Program-made: the position numbers and the translations under genes
Shown here: in pieces, positions 56,733-60,171 of the stretch
How the letters are laid out: each line of letters begins with the position of its first letter
Position numbering within the stretch: the first letter of the stretch is position 1
Notes under the pieces: model-generated
Databases searched by the model: none
What the model saw: the letters and a program-made list of their open reading frames with translations, nothing else
What the model was told of the DNA's origin: nothing
Assembly: GCA_018821785.1 (NCBI GenBank)
Contig: JAHJLI010000032.1
Location: forward strand, 1 to 60,171
Length of the DNA: 60,171 bases
Direction of reading: 5' to 3'
Origin: Pseudomonadota bacterium
GTDB lineage: Bacteria; Desulfobacterota; Desulfobulbia; Desulfobulbales; Desulfocapsaceae

Positions 56733-57130
56733 CAAATTGCCTCAAAAGTACCGTTTTGAAATTTCCCTGTTTGCCTTACTCCAGTTACTGTATCGACCTT
56801 ATCCAGGAAACCGGGGTGATTGATACTTGTCTCAAAATAGAAGGGGGCAGATGTGACCGGTTTCCCGGAGAAACCTTTTGCCCTGTCCTTCTCAAGTTCG
56901 TTCCGCACAGTTTCGGGATCAATGAAAATATTTCTGGCGGGCTCCAAACGAATTTCCTTTAGGCCTTGGGTCACTGCAAAGGCATCAGCTGCGCTGATCT
57001 TTGAAGCAATAGCCTTACCCAGTGTCGCCCAATATTCTATCTGACCATTGATAGATCTGTGTTGAACCTTCGCTTGTCGTTTGGCCTGGATCACCAAATT
57101 TTCGTCGATTCTTAAAGATCGGGTTCCCAT
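56732..57130 (-). CDS. ParD-like antitoxin-type partner of the zeta toxin
   Basis: A 132-residue protein. The N-terminus GTRSLRIDENLVIQAKRQAK, then NGQIEYWATLGKAIA, matches the ParD-like antitoxin group (PF11903-type), probably a ribbon-helix-helix DNA binder; the C-terminal half may embrace the toxin. Start is ATG 57130 with GAGG upstream. Order antitoxin then toxin, with overlap, is normal for type II modules. Confidence 0.72.
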   Translation of the reverse strand: MGTRSLRIDENLVIQAKRQAKVQHRSINGQIEYWATLGKAIASKISAADAFAVTQGLKEIRLEPARNIFIDPETVRNELEKDRAKGFSGKPVTSAPFYFETSINHPGFLDKVDTVTGVRQTGKFQNGTFEAI

Positions 57131-57520
57131 GGATGCCTCACTATATTGAGTTGAGTTTGTAGTGCTCAGCATCGCAAAGATGCATATTGCCACAATATTA
57201 ATGCTCCAAGCTCGCATTGTCAATGTGAATTGAATTGCAAGGGGTGCCAGCTATCCACCGCGTTAGAGGCACACAACAACGACTGATAGGGTAAGAAATG
57301 AATACGTATACCAGGAATAAGCTTAGGTATTCCTTCTCACGACTGAGGTAAAGAGACTCATGGAAAAGCTCTAATCTGAAATTCCTGTTCTGTTGTTAGG
57401 TATTTGAAACTAATAGTATTTCCCTGAACAGTAGAAAGATCAAGCTGAGCCACATTCCAAATTAGTTTAGGTTCTGTCTGGCAACATTGTGTGTAGTTTT
57501 TTTTAAAGAACTTCTTGTAA
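57131..57520. other. Intergenic region (about 390 bp), no clear feature
   Basis: Upstream of the toxin-antitoxin operon and downstream of the truncated HDOD gene. A short minus frame at 57358-57597 overlaps the HDOD C-terminus and has no recognisable content. Promoter for the antitoxin is expected here. Confidence 0.35.
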
Positions 57521-58210
57521 TCACGTTTTGTTACCCATAGCTGAGCCGTAGGATGGGCATTGTGAAGTTTCAATTTCAAAGATTTCTCCCCAATCATACC
57601 ATTGAGTAATTATGGAATCGAAGAGTGACCAAAACACTGTTTCATTAACACCTGCCTTTTTGGCGACCTTTTCGATTGTACTAAGCTGCTCTTGTGCCGC
57701 GGTTGAATCCATGCATATTGTGGAAATTTGTTGAGCAGTGTAGAGAATTTCGGCAATATGTTTTGTTCTTCCTGTGCCCAGTTCTCCATTGTCAAGATCG
57801 TCGTAATATCCTGCGGCTAAGGCATAATGTGCAGGTAGACCCCAATCTAAAAAGAGCTCAAGAGTCAATTCCGAACTGTCGATCTGAAAACTATCTTTCT
57901 CCATGAACTTACGTACGTGACGAGAACCATCTGGTTCGTCAAGTGGTTGAAATCCAATTTTCGTGAGAATAGCCTCATATTGTTCCGGAAAAAGGCTGGC
58001 CAAAGCGAGTTGTCCTATATTGGCAAGCAGACCGCAGATAAACAACTCTTCCGGGTCAAACTCCTCTCCGAGCGACGCAATCGATTTTGCAGCAATGGCT
58101 TGCAAAAGTGAACTCGACCAGAATTTTGCATAGTTAAAAGTACGACATTTTCCTTGTTTATTGCTGGAGAGAAGAGAAAAGCCAAGAGCTACGTTGACAA
58201 CGGTTTTCAT
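57521..58210 (-). pseudogene. HDOD-domain protein, N-terminus deleted
   Basis: The open frame reads from a 5' limit near 58210 to 57521, 229 residues. Homology to HDOD domains starts abruptly at GMKTVVNVALGFSLLS and continues FWSSSLLQAIAAKSIA, EELFICGLLANIGQLAL and so on, to a C-terminal helical region. The typical first 60-70 residues are absent. The open frame beyond 58210 is the antisense of a kinase fragment. HDOD proteins are regulatory domains without a known catalytic centre. It meets the truncated kinase head to head at about 58195-58215, so it is probably inactive. Confidence 0.75.
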
Positions 58211-58939
58211 GCCATGGAAGAAACAGGTGGCACTTTGTCTATTTCCCTGCAAAAGAAAACCCTTACCGACGATGATGTTGCAGGAAAACCGGAAATGCAT
58301 CCAGGGGATTTCGTGCAGTTATCAATCGGTGACACTGGACCAGGGATAGCTCCAGAGCTTTGGGACAAGATATTTGACCCCTATTTCACCACCAAGGAAA
58401 TCGGCAAAGGGACCGGCATGGGTCTTTCGATCATCCATGGCATAGCAAAGAATTATGGTGGATATGTGTATTTTCGCAGCCATCCCGGCGAAGGCACTGT
58501 TTTTCATGTAATGCTGCCGGTCATGCCGGGCGAGACCGTGGTTGAGGATAAGCCGGAGGAGCTCATTCAACTCGGCAATGAACGAATTCTCTTTGTAGAT
58601 GATGAGGAGATCCTTGCTGAAATGGCAAAAAACATGCTCGAACGGCTCGGGTATCATGTAACTACCCGAGCAAACGGCATCGACGCCCTGACAACATTTC
58701 AGGGTCAGCCGGATCAGTTTGATCTGGTTATCACCGACCAGACCATGCCGGGCATGACAGGAACCGACCTGGCTCAACGCATCATGCAGATACGACAAGG
58801 GATGCCGATCATTCTCTGTACCGGCTACAGCAACCCCATAACGGAGGAGAAGGCAAGAGCGCTTGGCATAAAAGGGTTTGCGATAAAACCTCTGGCCAGG
58901 AAAAGTATTGCAGCCCTCATTCGGGATGTGCTTGATTAA
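58154..58939 (+). pseudogene. Hybrid histidine kinase remnant (HATPase and receiver only)
   Basis: The frame gives 261 residues but kinase homology starts at VDNGFHAMEETGG, the middle of the N-box. It continues DTGPGIAPELWDKIFDPYFTT, GKGTGMGLSIIHGIA, and a complete receiver (LVITDQTMPGMTG). HisKA and every sensor domain are missing. The 5' end abuts the 5'-deleted HDOD gene on the other strand. The receiver is intact, so a residual ORF could be translated, but there is no promoter or H-box. Confidence 0.8.
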
Positions 58940-59310
58940 AGAAGACTGTGCCCTATGTGCGTAGCCAAGTTGTTCTCAATTTCCAAACTGCATCTTCGAA
59001 GGAGAAGTTACCTGAAAATCTGGGGATGCCGGAGTTTCCAAGGTTCTCCTGTGGATTTTGACTCAACAGTATTTCAGCAGATATAGATTTGTCATGCCAA
59101 GCCTCAATTTGGGAGCATAGCACGTGGGTTTAGACTATTCCTGAGACAGTAGGATCGACCAAGGGTAGAGAATTGCTCCAAAATGGAGCAACTGCAAGGA
59201 AGAGATACTCAAAGAACACACCTCTCGAAAGAGCAACAGAACTCCAGCGAGACATGTCTACTGAGCCGTCAAGGGCGAGGGTTGTCTGCCCCCCGCCCAT
59301 AGAGGTGCGG
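58940..59310. other. Intergenic region (about 370 bp) with a small hairpin
   Basis: TTGCTCC (59173-59179) pairs with GGAGCAA (59185-59191) around AAAAT; no T-run follows. A minus frame 59130-59354 has no recognisable content. No gene is supported. Confidence 0.35.
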
Positions 59311-59483
59311 CTACCCGTAAAGAGTTTCAATTCACCGGATCGCTTCGGAGTCATTCACCTTCCCGAGGTGCCGCTGCGTTGTTGACAGATCAGCGTGTCG
59401 AAGAATGACCTTGCTGACGATTTCTACCGGGGTGCCAGACCTGGAGGCATACGTCGCTGCATGCCGCCTCAGATTATCCAAAC
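59311..59483 (-). pseudogene. Tyrosine recombinase (phage-integrase family) C-terminal remnant with a nonsense codon
   Basis: Read on the minus strand: LDNLRRHAATYASRSG, EIVSKVILRHADLSTTQRHL, GKVNDSEAIR, then TGA (59332-59334), IETLYG and TAG (59311-59313). It matches the C-terminal catalytic region of site-specific integrases (HxxR-type RRHAAT, RHADLSTTQ). The family usually reads AIRWIE, so the TGA is most simply a TGG-to-TGA nonsense change. The 5' part ends in an inverted repeat at 59483. Confidence 0.72.
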
Positions 59484-59499
59484 GTTTGGATAATCTGAG
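59468..59499. repeat. Perfect 32-bp inverted repeat at the recombinase remnant's truncation
   Basis: Arms of 16 bases (core ATCCAAACGTTTGGAT, centre between 59483 and 59484), followed by a third partial copy TTATCCAAAC (59500-59509). One arm is the integrase coding sequence (TTTGGATAATCTGAG); the other is its inverted copy. It may be a recombination scar. Confidence 0.7.
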
Positions 59500-59772
59500 T
59501 TATCCAAACCTAAATAAAATCCAAACCATTTTTATAGCGGCCTGATATTTAAAGTTTTTTATAGTAAAATGTTCGGATTTTTTTTTACTGTATGACTTGC
59601 GTTTGCGGCCAGTAGGCATAAAAAAGCCCGATTCCGCTACAGCGCCAAAAAAATTATCAGCAAAAACTGCTTAGTGCAAGGCGCCAATGTTAGGGTCTGA
59701 TCGAAATATGTAGTCACACACATTGCAATTTATTCCTTGTTAACAACTGAGATACATGCTAAGTCAGTAAGC
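59484..59772. other. AT-rich region before the IS1634-family element; IS end not located
   Basis: About 290 bases. Contains AT-rich sequence and an apparently unique GTAGTCACACACATTG near 59710 that could lie at the IS terminus. No second terminal repeat is in the window, so the boundary is not assigned. Confidence 0.3.
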
Positions 59773-59780
59773 ATGTATCT
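59750..59780 (+). promoter_or_regulatory. Hairpin enclosing the transposase start codon
   Basis: AGATACATGCT (59750-59760) pairs perfectly with AGCATGTATCT (59770-59780), spaced by nine bases. The start ATG (59773-59775) lies in the right arm, so folding would hide it and the ribosome-binding region. This resembles translation control that limits IS transposase expression. Confidence 0.65.
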
Positions 59781-60171
59781 ACGAATCACAAAACGAACAA
59801 ACAAGGACGGCTCGGTCGTCGAATACTTCCAGCTTGCCCATAACGAGCGGCATCCGGACACCCGCAAACCCGTCGCCAAAATCATTCACAACTTCGGACG
59901 GGTTGACCAGCTCGACCGCCAGGAGCTGGTACGTCTCTGTCAATCCATTGGCCGCGTTTGTGGCCTGCGGTTTGATGATCCTCTGGCTGCAACCCGGGAC
60001 CTGGCAGTTCCCGTCGGCTTGTCTGCCGACATGAAAATCAAGCAGACTCTCGCCTTGGGCTGTCCCTTTGTAATAGACGTCCTTTGGGAAAGACTGGGTT
60101 TGAAAAAGTGCCTCGAAGCCATTGAACAAGCGGCAAGTGCAAAGCTGGAGCGAGCCCTGCTGGCCATGGTC
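59773..60171 (+). CDS. IS1634-family transposase, 5' part (continues beyond the window)
   Basis: The first 133 residues: MYLRITKRTNKDGSVVEYFQ, VAKIIHNFGRVDQLD and LVRLCQSIGRVCG, which I recognise as the start of IS1634-type (IS4-superfamily) DDE transposases. The frame is open to the right edge, so the catalytic DDE core is not visible. It marks the right end as mobile DNA. No Shine-Dalgarno is accessible because of the start hairpin. Confidence 0.88.
   Translation, partial: MYLRITKRTNKDGSVVEYFQLAHNERHPDTRKPVAKIIHNFGRVDQLDRQELVRLCQSIGRVCGLRFDDPLAATRDLAVPVGLSADMKIKQTLALGCPFVIDVLWERLGLKKCLEAIEQAASAKLERALLAMV

Noticed and set aside
57358-57597. 79-residue minus frame behind the HDOD remnant
   Set aside because: Overlaps the HDOD C-terminus in another frame and has no recognisable domain or start signal.
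59130-59354. 74-residue minus frame next to the recombinase relic
   Set aside because: Reading frame differs from the integrase homology and shows no known protein pattern.
1-60171. tRNA genes, rRNA genes and CRISPR arrays
   Set aside because: No T-loop-type motif, rRNA segment or regularly spaced repeat was seen by reading; a tRNAscan or CRISPR search was not possible.

Overview
The window reads like a chromosomal segment of a strictly or facultatively anaerobic, signalling-rich delta-proteobacterium (Desulfobacterota, possibly Desulfobulbales). The basis is inference: very many hybrid histidine kinases, diguanylate cyclases and orphan periplasmic binding proteins, c-type haem proteins, a LIV transporter paired with phenylacetate-CoA ligase, and an apparent selenocysteine (UGA) codon. 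No rRNA, tRNA or CRISPR array was seen.

Layout. (1) 1-9.3 kb, minus strand: a DMT exporter, then a perfect 28-bp operator-like palindrome, a decapitated TetR repressor, and a multidrug-efflux operon (AcrA-like, AcrB-like, MacA, MacB, outer-membrane lipoprotein cut by the window edge). (2) 9.8-14.1 kb: a chemoreceptor with two zinc-binding-like CZB modules, a GT1 glycosyltransferase and an arylamine N-acetyltransferase. (3) 14.3-20.3 kb, minus strand: an operon chemoreceptor - periplasmic binding protein - hybrid kinase, plus a second orphan binding protein. (4) 20.6-23.7 kb: a gene with an in-frame UGA where its relatives carry the second Cys of a PCGC motif, fused to a tetrahaem cytochrome, convergent with a Pit phosphate transporter and its DUF47 partner. 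(5) 24.2-30.6 kb: a GT-C/GT2 fusion glycosyltransferase, a NIPSNAP protein, and a co-translated NMT1-type binding protein plus Cache-HAMP-PAS hybrid kinase. (6) 30.7-42.8 kb: a cluster of REP-like hairpins, a diguanylate cyclase with two receiver domains lacking the phosphoacceptor Asp, the livJHMGF-paaK operon, a uracil permease, and a diguanylate cyclase with two periplasmic binding-protein domains. (7) 42.8-51.3 kb: more c-di-GMP and phosphorelay genes (PilZ, a cNMP/DUF4388 protein, a PocR hybrid kinase, two GGDEF proteins, a CheY/CheC pair) and a further binding protein. (8) 51.4-56.1 kb: small secreted proteins and a haem-c sensor kinase with an NtrC-type regulator behind a sigma-54 promoter candidate. 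(9) 56.1-60.2 kb: a remodelled end with a zeta-type toxin-antitoxin pair, two head-to-head truncated genes (HDOD and hybrid kinase), a tyrosine-recombinase remnant with a nonsense codon, and the start of an IS1634-family transposase.

Working together. Most of the window converts extracellular or periplasmic ligand information into phosphorelay, chemotaxis or c-di-GMP output. Several binding proteins have no permease beside them and sit in operons with sensors, which suggests sensing rather than uptake. The metabolic part (liv-paaK, uracil permease, Pit) supplies aromatic or amino acids, pyrimidines and phosphate. The strongest candidate for something undescribed is the UGA-containing metallophosphoesterase-like/tetrahaem protein at 20608-22047. 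A hairpin after the UGA has loop GGUCU starting 18 nt downstream, the same loop core and spacing as in the E. coli fdhF SECIS as I recall it.
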